This document shows positions 44,871 to 54,474 of a stretch of DNA of 64,000 bases, piece after piece (the first letter of the stretch is position 1; each line of letters begins with the position of its first letter). This DNA is from Acerihabitans arboris (GTDB lineage: Bacteria > Pseudomonadota > Gammaproteobacteria > Enterobacterales > Enterobacteriaceae): contig NZ_WUBS01000007.1 of NCBI RefSeq assembly GCF_010131535.1, forward strand, positions 124,001 to 188,000, read 5' to 3'. Both the position numbers and the translations under genes were made by a program. Under the pieces are notes generated by a model, which worked only from the letters and a program-made list of their open reading frames with translations, did not search any database and was not told where the DNA came from.

Positions 44871-45623
44871 ATGAGCATACTGAACAGCACCGCCGCGATT
44901 TTACGCCTGATGAGCACCCTGAAACGCGGCGTGACGGTGACCGACCTGGTCGAACACCTGCAGTTTCCCAAAAGCACCGCTTCCAGGGTGCTCAAGCAGC
45001 TGGCGGAAGCGGGCTTTTTAGATCGCGACGCCAGCTCGCTGGCCTACCAGCCCGGCCTGATGCTGCTGGAGGTTACCCATCTGGTGCGGCGCAACTCCTC
45101 GCTGACGGATCTGATCGAGCAGGCGCTGCGCGATCTGTGCAGGCTAACCGGCCACACCGGCTATTTGTCGGTGCTTGACGGCAGCGATGTGCTGGTGCTG
45201 CGCGTCATACCGGGCGTTCACGCGCTGCGGGTGATCAGGAACGCGGGATCGCGTTCGCCGGCCTGGGGCACGTCCACCGGCCGCGCGCTGCTGGCCAGGC
45301 TGCCGGATACCCAGCTGGATGCCCAGTTTCGCGCCGCGCTTTCGCCCGCCAACGACCTGCCGATGCATTTCACCCAACTGATGGAACAGCTGGCGGGCGT
45401 GCGCCGCTGCCATTGGGCATCGGCGGTCAATGAGGCGGTGGCCGGCGCGGCGTCGGTGAGCTGCGCGGTAGGCGATCCCCACAGCGGCGAAACCGTGGCG
45501 TTTTGCCTCACCTTTCCGGCCTCGATGGCGGACGACGCTGAGATCCAGCGCCTGGCCCGGCTGTTATGCACGGCGGCCACGCAAATCGGCAAGAAGATTG
45601 GCGATCCCTACTGGTTTCGCTAA
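44871..45623 (+). CDS. IclR-family regulator of the OPT operon
   Basis: The 250-residue protein has the IclR helix-turn-helix (residues ~5-65: LMSTLKRGVTVTDLVEHL, FPKSTASRVLKQL) and effector domain beginning near 75 (DLIEQALRDLCRLTGHTGYLSVLDG). It is the first gene of the operon and would be transcribed from the sigma-54 promoter upstream. The regulator may provide substrate control in addition to nitrogen control. No second promoter before the OPT gene is obvious; the gap of 66 bp contains a clear ribosome binding site for it. Confidence 0.87.
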   Translation: MSILNSTAAILRLMSTLKRGVTVTDLVEHLQFPKSTASRVLKQLAEAGFLDRDASSLAYQPGLMLLEVTHLVRRNSSLTDLIEQALRDLCRLTGHTGYLSVLDGSDVLVLRVIPGVHALRVIRNAGSRSPAWGTSTGRALLARLPDTQLDAQFRAALSPANDLPMHFTQLMEQLAGVRRCHWASAVNEAVAGAASVSCAVGDPHSGETVAFCLTFPASMADDAEIQRLARLLCTAATQIGKKIGDPYWFR

Positions 45624-45689
45624 TGCCCGCGCTACCTATCCCGGTTAATCCGTATCGGTCTGTTTTGTTTCATTTTCCAGGAGTTATTT

Positions 45690-47279
45690 ATGTCACATCC
45701 TCAGCACCCCAGCAGTTTTAACCCGGGCACCTTGCTGTTCCTGACGGTACTTAGCATATTCGGCGCGGTCATCGGCATCCAGCTGCTGACCACGCTTGGC
45801 GTTACGCCCAATACCTCGATTATCGGCGCCCTGGTGGCAATGATTATCGCCAGGGTGCCGTTGCAGCTGTTCAAACGTTTCCGCTCCATTCATATCCAGA
45901 ACCTGGCGCAAAGCGCCATTTCCTCGGCCACCTTCGGCGCCGCCAACAGCCTGCTGCTGCCTATCGGCATTCCTTATATCTTCGGCCGGCCGGATCTGGT
46001 GCTGCCGATGTTTATCGGCGTGTCCCTGGCGATGCTGCTGGACGGCTATTTGTTATACCGGATGTTTAACACCACGGTCTTTCCGGCCACCGGCGCCTGG
46101 CCTCCCGGCGTCGCCGCGGCGGAATCCATCAAGGCCGGCGATCGGGGCGGCCAGCAGGCGGGCATTCTCGGCGCCGGCCTGGCGCTGGGGGCGATAGGCT
46201 CCTGGTTTAAATTTCCCATGGCGGCGCTGGGCACGGCGTTTATCGGCAATATCTGGGCGCTGTCGATGTTCGGCATCGGCCTGCTGATCCGCGGTTATAG
46301 CGTGCCGATAACCGGTTTCGATATTAATAAGAACTATATCCCCCACGGCATGATGATCGGCGCCGGGCTGGTGGCGCTGTGCCAGGTGATCGCCATGATC
46401 CGGGGTAAAAAACTCGATATCGCCAGCTGCACGGCCGCCGACCTGAGCGCGGCCGAAGCCGATCGCCGCCATATCCTCGGCTCCCTTGGGCTGGGCGCGG
46501 TGGGTTATATCCTCATTGCCGCGCTGATTGCGCTCGGCGGCGGGCTGTACGCCGAGATGCCGGTGGGCATGCTGCTGGCGTTTATTGTCTACGCCGCCTT
46601 TGCCGCCTTTATCCATGAATTGATTGTCGGCCTGGCGGCCATGCATTCCGGCTGGTTCCCGGCGTTCGCCGTGGCGCTTATCACCCTGATCATCGGCATT
46701 ATGATCGGCTTCCCGCCGGTGGCGCTGGTGATGCTGTGCGGTTTTTCGGTGGCGACCGGACCGGCGTTCGCCGATATGGGGTACGATTTAAAAGCCGGGT
46801 TTATCCTGCGCGGCAACAACGCCGATATCGCTTTTGAGCTTGAAGGGCGGCGCCAGCAGCTGTTCGCCGCCATGATTGCCTTTGTCATCGCCATTCCGGT
46901 GGTCTACCTCAGCTACCGGGGCTACTTCGCCCAGGGGCTGGTGCCGCCGGTGGCCAAAGTCTATGCCGCCACCATCCAGGCCGGCGTTTCCCCCGATATT
47001 GCCAAATCCCTGCTGATATGGGCGGTGCCGGGCGCGCTTATCCAATGGATCGGCGGTTCTTCGCGCCAGCTGGGCGTGCTGCTGGCCACCGGCCTGCTGA
47101 TTGCCAATCCGCTGGCCGGCTGGGCGGTATTGATCGGCATCGCGATACGCCTGCTGGTGCTGCGCCTGGGCGGAGAAAAACGGCGCAACCAGCTGGAAAT
47201 TTTCGCGGCGGGGCTGATTGCCGGCGACGCGCTGTTTAGCTTTTTTAATTCGGTATTTGCCGGCAAAAGCGGTAAATAA
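45690..47279 (+). CDS. OPT-family oligopeptide transporter
   Basis: This 529-residue membrane protein belongs to the oligopeptide transporter (OPT) family, of the bacterial-length branch with about 12-14 helices. Segments are FGAVIGIQLLTTLGVTPNTS (shown in part), VFPATGAWPPGVAAAESIKAG (in part) and the NKNYIPHGMMIGAGL motif. OPT members import small peptides or metal chelates using protons. The ATG at 45690 has GGAG seven bases upstream. Its partner genes downstream encode a dipeptidase (PepE) and two proteins of unknown enzymatic role, so a peptide-like substrate is likely. Confidence 0.85.
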   Translation: MSHPQHPSSFNPGTLLFLTVLSIFGAVIGIQLLTTLGVTPNTSIIGALVAMIIARVPLQLFKRFRSIHIQNLAQSAISSATFGAANSLLLPIGIPYIFGRPDLVLPMFIGVSLAMLLDGYLLYRMFNTTVFPATGAWPPGVAAAESIKAGDRGGQQAGILGAGLALGAIGSWFKFPMAALGTAFIGNIWALSMFGIGLLIRGYSVPITGFDINKNYIPHGMMIGAGLVALCQVIAMIRGKKLDIASCTAADLSAAEADRRHILGSLGLGAVGYILIAALIALGGGLYAEMPVGMLLAFIVYAAFAAFIHELIVGLAAMHSGWFPAFAVALITLIIGIMIGFPPVALVMLCGFSVATGPAFADMGYDLKAGFILRGNNADIAFELEGRRQQLFAAMIAFVIAIPVVYLSYRGYFAQGLVPPVAKVYAATIQAGVSPDIAKSLLIWAVPGALIQWIGGSSRQLGVLLATGLLIANPLAGWAVLIGIAIRLLVLRLGGEKRRNQLEIFAAGLIAGDALFSFFNSVFAGKSGK

Positions 47280-47345
47280 CGGCGGCGCCGCCAGCCGCGG
47301 CGCCCTGTCACACAGATTAACCTGACAATTATTTGAGAGATATTT

Positions 47346-48275
47346 ATGACTTTATTACAGACCCTGCACGTATTCGAAGCCTTTGACTCCGCCTTTGCCA
47401 GCGGACAGACCGTGGCGCAACTGCTGGCCGGCTATCCGGCGGCGCAGGTCAGCATCACCGAAATCAGCGGTCCCAAGGGCAAGACCGATTTTGTCAAGGT
47501 CGTCATCCCCGGCACCGATGGTAAACGCGGCGGCGGCACGGCCCCGACGCTGGGCATTGTCGGGCGGTTGGGCGGCATCGGCGCGCGGCCTACCCGTGTC
47601 GGCCTGGTCTCGGACGCCGACGGCGCCGTTGCCGCCATTGCCGCCGCCGTCAAGCTGGCGCATATGCAAACCCAGGGCGATAGCCTGCCCGGCGATGTGA
47701 TCATCACCACCCATATTTGTCCCGATGCGCCGACCCGGCCGCACGAGCCGGTGGATTTTATGGATTCGCCGGTGGAAACCGAGGATATGAACGCGCAGGA
47801 AGTGTTGCCGGAGATGGACGCGGTGCTGTCCATCGACACCACCAAGGGCAACCGTATTATCAACCACAAGGGATTTGCCCTGTCGCCCACCGTCAAGCAG
47901 GGGTATATTCTGCGGGTCGCGGAAGATCTGCTGCGCATTATGGAAATGACCAGCGGACAGCTGCCGGTGACCTTTCCCATCACCACCCAGGATATTACCC
48001 CTTATGGCAACGGCGTGTTCCATCTGAACAGCATTTTACAACCGTCGATTGCCACCGACGCCCCGGTGGTGGGCGTGGCCATTTGCGCGCAAAGCGCGGT
48101 GCCGGGCTGCGGTACCGGCGCCAGCCATGAAATTGATATTGCCGCCACCGCCAAATTCGCTGTGGAAGTAGCCAAGGAATTTACCCGCGCGACCTGCAGT
48201 TTTTATGATAAAACCGAATACGACCGTCTGCTGGAGCTTTATGGTTCCCTGGCCCATTTACAGCAACGTCGATAA
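47346..48275 (+). CDS. DUF1177-family protein
   Basis: The 309-residue protein matches DUF1177, of unknown function. It has no signal peptide or membrane helix. Conserved-looking polar segments are ITTHICPDAPTRPHEPVDFM (with His, Cys, Asp), SIDTTKGNRIINHKG, YGNGVFHLNSILQPS and PGCGTGASHEIDIA; the spaced acidic and His residues could bind a metal, but no known zinc-peptidase motif is complete. AGAGATATTT precedes the ATG. The gene lies between the OPT transporter and AroM and recalls similar OPT-DUF1177-AroM groupings I know from other proteobacteria. Enzyme activity on the imported peptide is inference. Confidence 0.8.
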   Translation: MTLLQTLHVFEAFDSAFASGQTVAQLLAGYPAAQVSITEISGPKGKTDFVKVVIPGTDGKRGGGTAPTLGIVGRLGGIGARPTRVGLVSDADGAVAAIAAAVKLAHMQTQGDSLPGDVIITTHICPDAPTRPHEPVDFMDSPVETEDMNAQEVLPEMDAVLSIDTTKGNRIINHKGFALSPTVKQGYILRVAEDLLRIMEMTSGQLPVTFPITTQDITPYGNGVFHLNSILQPSIATDAPVVGVAICAQSAVPGCGTGASHEIDIAATAKFAVEVAKEFTRATCSFYDKTEYDRLLELYGSLAHLQQRR

Positions 48276-48286
48276 ACGAGGTGATT

Positions 48287-48967
48287 ATGTCCGCATCATT
48301 ACTGGGTACCCTGACCATCGGCCAGGCGCCGCGCGCCGATATCACCCCCATCCTGGAGGAGCACCTGCCCGCCGGGGTTGAATGCATCCATATGGGGGTG
48401 CTGGACGGCCTGGATCGCGACACTATCGCCCGCCGCTTCCCGGTGCTGCCCGGCGAGGCGGTGCTGACTACCCGCCTGCTGGACGGCAGCGCCGTCATCC
48501 TGGGGAAAAGCGCGGTGCGCGAGGCGGTGCAGGCCAAGCTTGACCAGCTTGAACAACTGGGCTGCCGGACCATCGCGCTGCTGTGCACCGGTGAATTCCA
48601 TGGCCTGGGCTGCAAACGCGCGTGGCTGATGGAGCCCGACCTGCTGGTGCCGCCGGTGGTGACGGCGCTGACGGTGGAGCGCCAGGCCGGCATCCTGGTG
48701 CCGCTGCCCGAGCAGATGGCGAGCGAGGGCGCCAAATGGCGAGCCCTGGCGCGTCCGCCGGTGTATGCCGCCGCGTCGCCCTACGGCAGCTCCGCGGCGC
48801 AGCTAACCGCCGCCGCACTGGAACTCAAGGCGCAGCGGGCCGACGTGATTGTCATGGACTGCATGGGCTATACCGAACATCATCGCCGGATAGTGCGTGA
48901 AGCCACGGGGCTGCCGGTAATATTATCGAACGCCCTGCTGGCCCGCCTGCTGGCCGCCCTGCTGTAG
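48287..48967 (+). CDS. aroM: AroM-family protein, Asp/Glu-racemase-like
   Basis: The 226-residue product is the length of E. coli AroM (225). AroM has no assigned function. The sequence shows a repeat of two Cys at mirrored positions, LLCTGEF (near residue 101) and VMDCMGY (near residue 191), as in aspartate/glutamate racemases where two cysteines are the acid-base pair. The N-terminal [14 protein letters not shown] and the late SNALLARL helix also agree with AroM. The ATG at 48287 has GAGG six bases before it. In this operon a role as an amino-acid or dipeptide racemase is plausible, but no experiment supports it. A strong hairpin follows before pepE. Confidence 0.85.
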   Translation: MSASLLGTLTIGQAPRADITPILEEHLPAGVECIHMGVLDGLDRDTIARRFPVLPGEAVLTTRLLDGSAVILGKSAVREAVQAKLDQLEQLGCRTIALLCTGEFHGLGCKRAWLMEPDLLVPPVVTALTVERQAGILVPLPEQMASEGAKWRALARPPVYAAASPYGSSAAQLTAAALELKAQRADVIVMDCMGYTEHHRRIVREATGLPVILSNALLARLLAALL

Positions 48968-49022
48968 CGGTTGCCGCATGGCGGCCGCTTCGGTCGCGAC
49001 CGCGCCGCCGTTATTTTTATCG

Positions 49023-49058
49023 CATGGCGGCCACGCCACATGCGGCGTGGCCGCCATG
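49023..49058 (+). terminator. 15-bp-stem hairpin between aroM and pepE
   Basis: CATGGCGGCCACGCC and GGCGTGGCCGCCATG form a perfect 15-bp stem around a 6-base loop, followed by GTTTTGTT. It is terminator-like and stands 22 bp before the pepE ATG, so it may attenuate transcription into pepE. The motif GCATGGCGGCC also occurs at 48977. Confidence 0.6.
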
Positions 49059-49079
49059 GTTTTGTTAAGGAGTGTATTT

Positions 49080-49784
49080 ATGGAACTGCTGTTATTGAGT
49101 AATTCAGTGCTGCCCGGCAACGGATATCTTGACCATGCCGTCGACCCGATGCGCGCGCTGTTGAAAGATCGCCGCAAGGCGCTGTTCGTGCCCTTTGCCG
49201 GCGTAACCGTTCCCTGGGACGATTATACCGCCAGGGTCCGCCAGGCCATGGCCCCGCTGGGCGTCGAGCTGCAGGGCGTGCATACGCTGGACAATGCCGT
49301 GGACGCGGTGGGTCGGGCCGAGGTGATTATCGTCGGCGGCGGCAATACCTTCAATTTGCTGAAATGCTGCCGTGAGCGCGGCCTGCTGTCCGCTATCGCC
49401 GGCCGTGTGCGCGGCGGCGCGGCCTATATCGGTTGGAGCGCAGGAGCTAACCTGGCCTGTCCCACCATCTGCACCACCAATGATATGCCGATCGTGGATC
49501 CCGGCGGTTTTGAGTCGCTGGGGCTGGTGGATTTCCAGATCAATCCCCACTATACCAATCAGCTGCCCGCCGGACACCAGGGTGAAACCCGTAACCAGCG
49601 CCTGGCGGAACTGCTGCGCGCCCGTCCGGAAATGACCGTTATCGGCCTGCCGGAAGGCGACTGGCTGGAAGTCGACCACGGGCAAACGCGGCTGGCCGGG
49701 CCTTATGACGCGGTATTATTCCGCGCCGGCCAAGAGCCCGTCACGCTTAAACCCGGCCCGACCCCGTTGCCGACGACGTTCTGA
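49080..49784 (+). CDS. pepE: PepE alpha-aspartyl dipeptidase
   Basis: This 234-residue protein is peptidase E, a cytoplasmic serine peptidase that cleaves Asp-X dipeptides. The catalytic Ser is in [11 protein letters not shown], Asp in NDMPIVDP and His in INPHYTN, matching the Ser-Asp-His positions of PepE, and GGGNTFNLL is a family loop. The ATG at 49080 follows AAGGAGTGTATTT. It is the last gene of the sigma-54 operon. Its specificity suggests that the OPT transporter brings in Asp-containing dipeptides. Confidence 0.92.
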   Translation: MELLLLSNSVLPGNGYLDHAVDPMRALLKDRRKALFVPFAGVTVPWDDYTARVRQAMAPLGVELQGVHTLDNAVDAVGRAEVIIVGGGNTFNLLKCCRERGLLSAIAGRVRGGAAYIGWSAGANLACPTICTTNDMPIVDPGGFESLGLVDFQINPHYTNQLPAGHQGETRNQRLAELLRARPEMTVIGLPEGDWLEVDHGQTRLAGPYDAVLFRAGQEPVTLKPGPTPLPTTF

Positions 49785-49793
49785 TCCTCGCTT

Positions 49794-49832
49794 GCGGACC
49801 GCTCCAGGCATGTAATGACTGGAGCGGTCCGC
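49794..49832 (+). terminator. Hairpin terminator of the pepE operon
   Basis: GCGGACCGCTCCAG and CTGGAGCGGTCCGC form a perfect 14-bp stem with an 11-base loop, 10 bp after the pepE stop. No T run follows, so it may need Rho or act mainly in transcript stabilisation. Confidence 0.55.
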
Positions 49833-50170
49833 CGCCTCGCCTATTCCCGCCCGCCCCCCCAATAATAATCATTTATTCACTCTTATTATTAAAATAAATA
49901 GTGATTGTATTTATATATATTGAAGCAGTAACGATTGCTTAATAATTTCTTCATTCTGTTATTTTATATTTTAATAATTTATGTACTGGCGAAAATCCTA
50001 ACTTAACCAATAGTTTGAACCAGCCCTCATTTCCAGCCAAATATATCCTCACCAGCGGGAAATGCGGCTAAAATCGCTAAACCTTGCGGATTCAATGGCA
50101 TATCCATGCCGTCAAGCGCCATGTTCAGTACCTCGACGAAGGCGCGTCTATAGATAAAAAGGAGATACCC
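49833..50170. other. AT-rich intergenic region before trehalase
   Basis: A C-rich run of seven at 49854-49860 is followed by about 300 bases of very AT-rich DNA with no supported gene. The trehalase promoter must lie here; no unambiguous -35/-10 pair stands out. Confidence 0.5.
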
Positions 50171-51859
50171 ATGCTGGTGCCTTATTCTGGTCGATTAAGG
50201 AACATGCTGTTGGCCGTAGTGCTGGCGATCGCAAGCGGACCCGCCGTTACCGCCGTAGCCGCGCCAGCGCAGGCCGCGTCCGGCCCCCTGGTGCTGGCGG
50301 CCGCGCCGCAGCCGCCCGATATTTTGTTTGGGCCGCTGTTCGAGGCGGTGCAGCAGGCCAAGATTTTCCCGGATCAGAAAACCTTTGCCGATGCCGTGCC
50401 GCGCGAAAATCCGGCCACGATCCTCGCGCAATACCAACAACAGCGCGCCCAGGCCGGTTTCGATCTCAAGCGTTTTGTCGACACCCACTTTATCCTGCCC
50501 ACGGAAGGCAAACCCTACCATCCGCCTGCCGGACAAACCCTGCGGCAGCACATCGACGGACTCTGGCCGGTGCTGACCCGCAAAACCGACAGCGTACAGC
50601 CCTATGATTCACTACTGCCGCTGCCGCAAAGTTACGTGGTGCCCGGCGGACGCTTCCGGGAAATTTATTATTGGGACAGCTATTTTACCATGCTGGGCCT
50701 GGCCGAAAGCGGCAACTGGCGGCTGGTGAAAAACATGACCGATAATTTCGCCCATGAGATCGAGACCTACGGTCATATCCCCAATGGCAACCGCAGCTAT
50801 TACCTGAGCCGCTCCCAGCCGCCTTTTTTCTCGTTTATGGTTGAATTGCTGGCGACCCATGAAGGCGAGGCGGCCTACGCCCGTTACCTGCCACAGCTGA
50901 AAAAGGAGTATGACTACTGGATGCGCGGCGCCGACGGCCTGGCGAAAGGCGCGGCCGGCGAACGTCTGGTGCGCCTGGACGACGGCAGCCTGCTGAACCG
51001 CTATTGGGACGATCGCGACGTGCCGCGCACCGAATCCTATATGGAAGATATCACCACCGCCGCCAAGGCGAAAAACCGCCCGGCGGCGGACGTGTATCGC
51101 GACCTGCGCGCCGGCGCGGCATCCGGCTGGGATTTCAGCTCCCGCTGGTTAACCGATCCCCAGGATCTCGCCACTATCCATACCACCGACATTATCCCGG
51201 TGGATCTCAACGCCCTGCTCTACCATCTGGAGCAAACTCTGGCCCGCGCCAGCAGGGCGGCAAGGGCGCCGCGGGATGGGGAGCGCTACGCCCGGTCGGC
51301 CGATGAACGCCGCCAGGCCATTAATCGCGTGTTATGGAACCCGCGGGACGGTTATTACACCGACTATGACTGGCGGCTGAAAAAAACCAGCGGTCCGATT
51401 ACCGCCGCCACGGTATTCCCGCTGTTTGTGCATATCGCGCCCCGCGAGCGCGCGGTCAGCACCGCGCACGCGGTACGCGAACAACTGCTCAAGGAGGGCG
51501 GATTAGCCACCACCACCGTCAATACGGGGCAGCAGTGGGATGCTCCCAACGGCTGGGCGCCGCTGCAGTGGGTAGCGGTGCAGGGGTTGCATAATTATGG
51601 CCAGGACGCCCTGGCGCAGTCCATCGGCACGCGCTTTTTGCAGAACGTGCAAAAGCTGTATGACGCGCAGCGAAAGCTGGTGGAGAAGTATGTGGTTGAA
51701 GGCGAAGGACTGGGGGGCGGCGGCGGCGGCGAATATGCGCTTCAGGACGGCTTCGGCTGGACCAACGGCGTCACGCTCAAGCTGCTTGACGCCTACTGCG
51801 GCGCGTTGACGGGCTGCAAAAATACGGACAGCGCCCCGGCGCCGCAGCCGGCCCCTTAA
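50171..51859 (+). CDS. treA: Periplasmic alpha,alpha-trehalase
   Basis: The 562-residue protein hydrolyses trehalose to glucose in the periplasm; E. coli TreA is 565 residues. A signal peptide spans residues 1-37 (hydrophobic core [11 protein letters not shown], ending APAQA). The GH37 signatures [15 protein letters not shown] (near residue 155) and [11 protein letters not shown] (near 455) are intact, as are the catalytic Asp in the second domain and the glycine-rich GGGGGGEY tail region. The ATG at 50171 has AGGAGA five bases before it; an upstream in-frame ATG at 50084 does not. It is monocistronic, with a terminator hairpin downstream. Confidence 0.93.
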   Translation: MLVPYSGRLRNMLLAVVLAIASGPAVTAVAAPAQAASGPLVLAAAPQPPDILFGPLFEAVQQAKIFPDQKTFADAVPRENPATILAQYQQQRAQAGFDLKRFVDTHFILPTEGKPYHPPAGQTLRQHIDGLWPVLTRKTDSVQPYDSLLPLPQSYVVPGGRFREIYYWDSYFTMLGLAESGNWRLVKNMTDNFAHEIETYGHIPNGNRSYYLSRSQPPFFSFMVELLATHEGEAAYARYLPQLKKEYDYWMRGADGLAKGAAGERLVRLDDGSLLNRYWDDRDVPRTESYMEDITTAAKAKNRPAADVYRDLRAGAASGWDFSSRWLTDPQDLATIHTTDIIPVDLNALLYHLEQTLARASRAARAPRDGERYARSADERRQAINRVLWNPRDGYYTDYDWRLKKTSGPITAATVFPLFVHIAPRERAVSTAHAVREQLLKEGGLATTTVNTGQQWDAPNGWAPLQWVAVQGLHNYGQDALAQSIGTRFLQNVQKLYDAQRKLVEKYVVEGEGLGGGGGGEYALQDGFGWTNGVTLKLLDAYCGALTGCKNTDSAPAPQPAP

Positions 51860-51868
51860 CAAGCAAGG

Positions 51869-51888
51869 AGCGCGCCTGGCGGCGCGCT
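51869..51888. terminator. Hairpin between trehalase and the hrpK-like gene
   Basis: AGCGCGCC and GGCGCGCT pair over 8 bp with a 4-base loop, 9 bp after the trehalase stop. It lies between convergent genes and may serve both. Confidence 0.55.
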
Positions 51889-51979
51889 TCCCGCTACCAG
51901 CACATCCAACTCAAGGTCCCACGGCACGGCAGGCCCGCTAACTCCCGTGTTCAAACCCGGCGTGTTAAGGGAGCTTGCG

Positions 51980-53239
51980 TCAGGATTGCGCTTTTTTCTT
52001 CTTTTCGTCAGCCACTTCCTCCACCACGATTTGGGCGGTATCCGTCACCGCCGTCATCGCCCATCCTACCGGCCCACGGCTGACGCTTAACGCTCCTTGC
52101 GCCAGCCCCTTCAGGCCGCCGGAGAACACCTCGCCCAGGTTCCTCGCTTCGCCGATATTATTGAAGAACGGCGCGGCAATGGATTTAAGTATGGGAATAT
52201 GGGACAGGAAATCGCCAATCCGGCCCATCGCCCACTGGAAGTTATCCTTATTGGTGCCGTCAAGCCGCACATGGGTATCCTTGGTATCCGGCAGTTGCCC
52301 GTTCTGCGGCAAAGCCGACAGCCCCTGCTCGGCAATATCCTTCAATACCCCGGCCTCGGTGCCGTGACGCGCGTCGCCGCTTTTGGTAATACCCTCAATC
52401 TTGCCGTTGGTATGCACCTTGCCACGATCGCCGTCCTCACGATTTCTCAACGCCTTGATACTGTTCAGCACCTTCGCCATATTATAAGCGGCATCGGCGC
52501 GGCTTTCCGCATCCTTATTACCCGCTGTCCAGTCGCCAAAGCGCGCCTTAAGCTGGTCGACCTTGATATCCTTTTGGTTGCCCAGGTTTTTCAGCACGTC
52601 GTTCTCGTTAATGATCTGGTCGGCCGAACGGTTATCCCCCGGCGGCCTGCCGCGTAGGTTCTCATCGGTCGGCGCGATGCTTACATTCTTCTCACTGGCG
52701 CGCGTCGTCGCCGCGCCGGCGCCGATCTGCCCAACCGCTCCGCCGCTCTCCGCGGCTGCCGGGCACGCATCGCCCCCGGAGCAGGATAACGTCGCCGCCG
52801 GTAGCGGCGGCGACGCCGCGCCGGTGGTTTCACCACCGGAGGATCCCTGGCCGGACCGGGACAACAGCTGCGCCAATAGCCGGCCGACATATTGGCCTAT
52901 CAGCGCCGCCAGGTTGCTTTGCCGCGCCGCGCCGTCATCCTCCACCCCGCGCGACATATCCCCACTCCCGCGGAAAGAAGCTACGCCCGCCAGGTTGTCC
53001 AGGTTACCGGCACCGGATAACGACGGCATACCCGCATACCCCACCGCGGTATTGCCCGGCGCCCCATCGGCATGCGGATCGTTCGCGGCGCCGAACGTCA
53101 ACATCCGTTCCGCCCCGGGCTTGGCGCCGCCCGTGGGCGCGGTGGCTGCCGGACCCGGCGCGGCAGTTGAGGACAAGCCGGTTTTCCCCGGACTCGCCGG
53201 CGGTGCAGCGCCGCCATCAGGTAATCTTACCGCCATCAT
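51980..53239 (-). CDS. HrpK-like secreted protein of the Hrp system (putative translocator)
   Basis: The 419-residue protein has a disordered N-terminal half rich in Gly, Ala, Ser and Pro (residues 1-200), a pattern of type III-secreted proteins, and a folded C-terminal half. The C-terminal part includes FGDWTAGNKDAESRADAAYNMA and the EF-hand-like NGKIEGITKSGDARHGTEAG, which recalls HrpK, a type III translocator of Hrp systems, though similarity is from memory. It starts 11 bp after the harpin stop and would share the hrp box upstream of that gene. No catalytic motif is visible. An effector or helper role is possible. Confidence 0.55.
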   Translation of the reverse strand: MMAVRLPDGGAAPPASPGKTGLSSTAAPGPAATAPTGGAKPGAERMLTFGAANDPHADGAPGNTAVGYAGMPSLSGAGNLDNLAGVASFRGSGDMSRGVEDDGAARQSNLAALIGQYVGRLLAQLLSRSGQGSSGGETTGAASPPLPAATLSCSGGDACPAAAESGGAVGQIGAGAATTRASEKNVSIAPTDENLRGRPPGDNRSADQIINENDVLKNLGNQKDIKVDQLKARFGDWTAGNKDAESRADAAYNMAKVLNSIKALRNREDGDRGKVHTNGKIEGITKSGDARHGTEAGVLKDIAEQGLSALPQNGQLPDTKDTHVRLDGTNKDNFQWAMGRIGDFLSHIPILKSIAAPFFNNIGEARNLGEVFSGGLKGLAQGALSVSRGPVGWAMTAVTDTAQIVVEEVADEKKKKAQS

Positions 53240-53250
53240 GTGCTCCCGCG

Positions 53251-54009
53251 CTATTTGCCCTGGCCGCCCTGCAACGCCGATAACAGCGCGCCCAGCCCCA
53301 TCATCTGCAATGCGCTGCCCAGTTTCGCCATCAGCCCGCCGCCCTGCTCTTGTTGCGACTGCGGCGACGACTGCTGCGCCGGGGCGCTATCGGACGAAGG
53401 GGTGGATGAAGACCCGTCGTCGGCTTGACCGGTGAGTTTCTTCAGCATGGTCATCAGTTGGTTAAGCAGGCCGGTGAGGGAATTGTCGCCAGCATCGGCG
53501 TTGCCGGCGCCGGCAACGCTGCCCTGGGACTGCGGCTGCTGGGTGGCGGCATCGCCGTCCCCGGCGGTGGACTGCCCGCCGAGCAGTTTTTGCAACAACG
53601 CCTGCAACTGGTTCAAAATGCCGTTATTCCCCGGCTGCGAGCCCTGCGCGGCGTTTCCCTGCCCGCACCGATCGCCCTGTCCCGCGCCGTCGCCGGTTCC
53701 CGAGCCGCCGATTGTGCTTTTAAGCTGTTGCAGCATCTCCATCAGGCTTTGCAGCAGTTGAGACAACTTGCCAAGCGATTGCGCCCCCTGATCCCGGTTA
53801 TTGGCCACGCCTTCCTGCGCCACCGCCGACGCCCGATCGGCCAGCGCCGCGCCGCGCGAGACGCCGGTTATGCCGTTTGCCTGCCGCGCCAGGCCGCTCT
53901 CCTGGCCCGGCTCCGGCGCGGCGCCCGTTAAAGCGCGGGCCGCCGTTCCTTCCCGCCCCACCAATGCCCCGATGGCGCCCGCGGCATTGCCGCCGATTGA
54001 TAAACTCAT
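53251..54009 (-). CDS. Harpin, glycine-rich heat-stable type III secreted protein
   Basis: This 252-residue protein starts MSLSIGGNAAGAIG, like HrpN/HrpZ/Hpa1 harpins, and is rich in Gly, Gln, Ser and Asn with a single Cys and few aromatic residues. Three short amphipathic helices, LSQLLQSLMEMLQQLKS, ILNQLQALLQKLLGG and LTGLLNQLMTMLKKLTG, are separated by flexible GDG/TQQPQSQ linkers. The start is the ATG at 54009, with GGGAG upstream; a start at 54192 would add 61 residues encoded across the promoter. A consensus hrp box lies about 100 bp before it. Harpins form pores, help translocation and elicit plant defence. Confidence 0.85.
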   Translation of the reverse strand: MSLSIGGNAAGAIGALVGREGTAARALTGAAPEPGQESGLARQANGITGVSRGAALADRASAVAQEGVANNRDQGAQSLGKLSQLLQSLMEMLQQLKSTIGGSGTGDGAGQGDRCGQGNAAQGSQPGNNGILNQLQALLQKLLGGQSTAGDGDAATQQPQSQGSVAGAGNADAGDNSLTGLLNQLMTMLKKLTGQADDGSSSTPSSDSAPAQQSSPQSQQEQGGGLMAKLGSALQMMGLGALLSALQGGQGK

Positions 54010-54108
54010 TTTTTTTGCTCCCGATTGATATTTGCCGACGACCCGGGGCGGAGGTCCACGGTTAATGGCCAAACCATCGCGTGCCGGGTCGATTCCGTAC
54101 TCATCAGG

Positions 54109-54136
54109 TAGGTGGCCGGGAGCGAAGGCGGGTTCC
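54109..54136 (-). promoter_or_regulatory. hrp box (HrpL-type sigma factor promoter) for the harpin gene
   Basis: On the minus strand GGAACC-N15-CCACCTA matches the Hrp consensus GGAACC-N15/16-CCACNNA exactly. It is about 100 bp upstream of the harpin ATG, and the downstream HrpK-like gene is in the same transcript. Confidence 0.85.
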
Positions 54137-54474
54137 ATGCGCCGTTGCAAAAATACACACTTGGTAAAAATAAATTTACTAAATGCTTTCATTGCAAAGA
54201 TTTTTTTACGTTGGTTTTGATGATGATTTTGCAGTTAAAAACGCTTAAATGTAGGCAAATTCCTACAAAAATATCCTATTTCCTCACCTCAACTTCAGAT
54301 GAAACTGATAGCCGCTTTGCTATGACATGATGGATAGTGCCATCAAGGGCGCTTATCAATGGCGCAAAAAAATCCTGCGCATAGTAATCAAAACAATAAA
54401 CATAATTTCGTTTGAAGGGGGCTTTTAAGCTGCATTGGGGTTTACAAATGCTTATTGAAGTTACAGGAGAAAGC
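54137..54474. other. AT-rich leader region before hrpS
   Basis: About 340 bases between the harpin promoter and hrpS hold no supported gene. The DNA is much poorer in GC than the surroundings. A promoter for hrpS must lie here but no clear hrp box or sigma-54 element is visible on the plus strand. Confidence 0.45.

Noticed and set aside
54009-54192. An upstream in-frame start extending the harpin by 61 residues
   Set aside because: The extension crosses the hrp box, so it would start upstream of the promoter, and it has no ribosome binding site.
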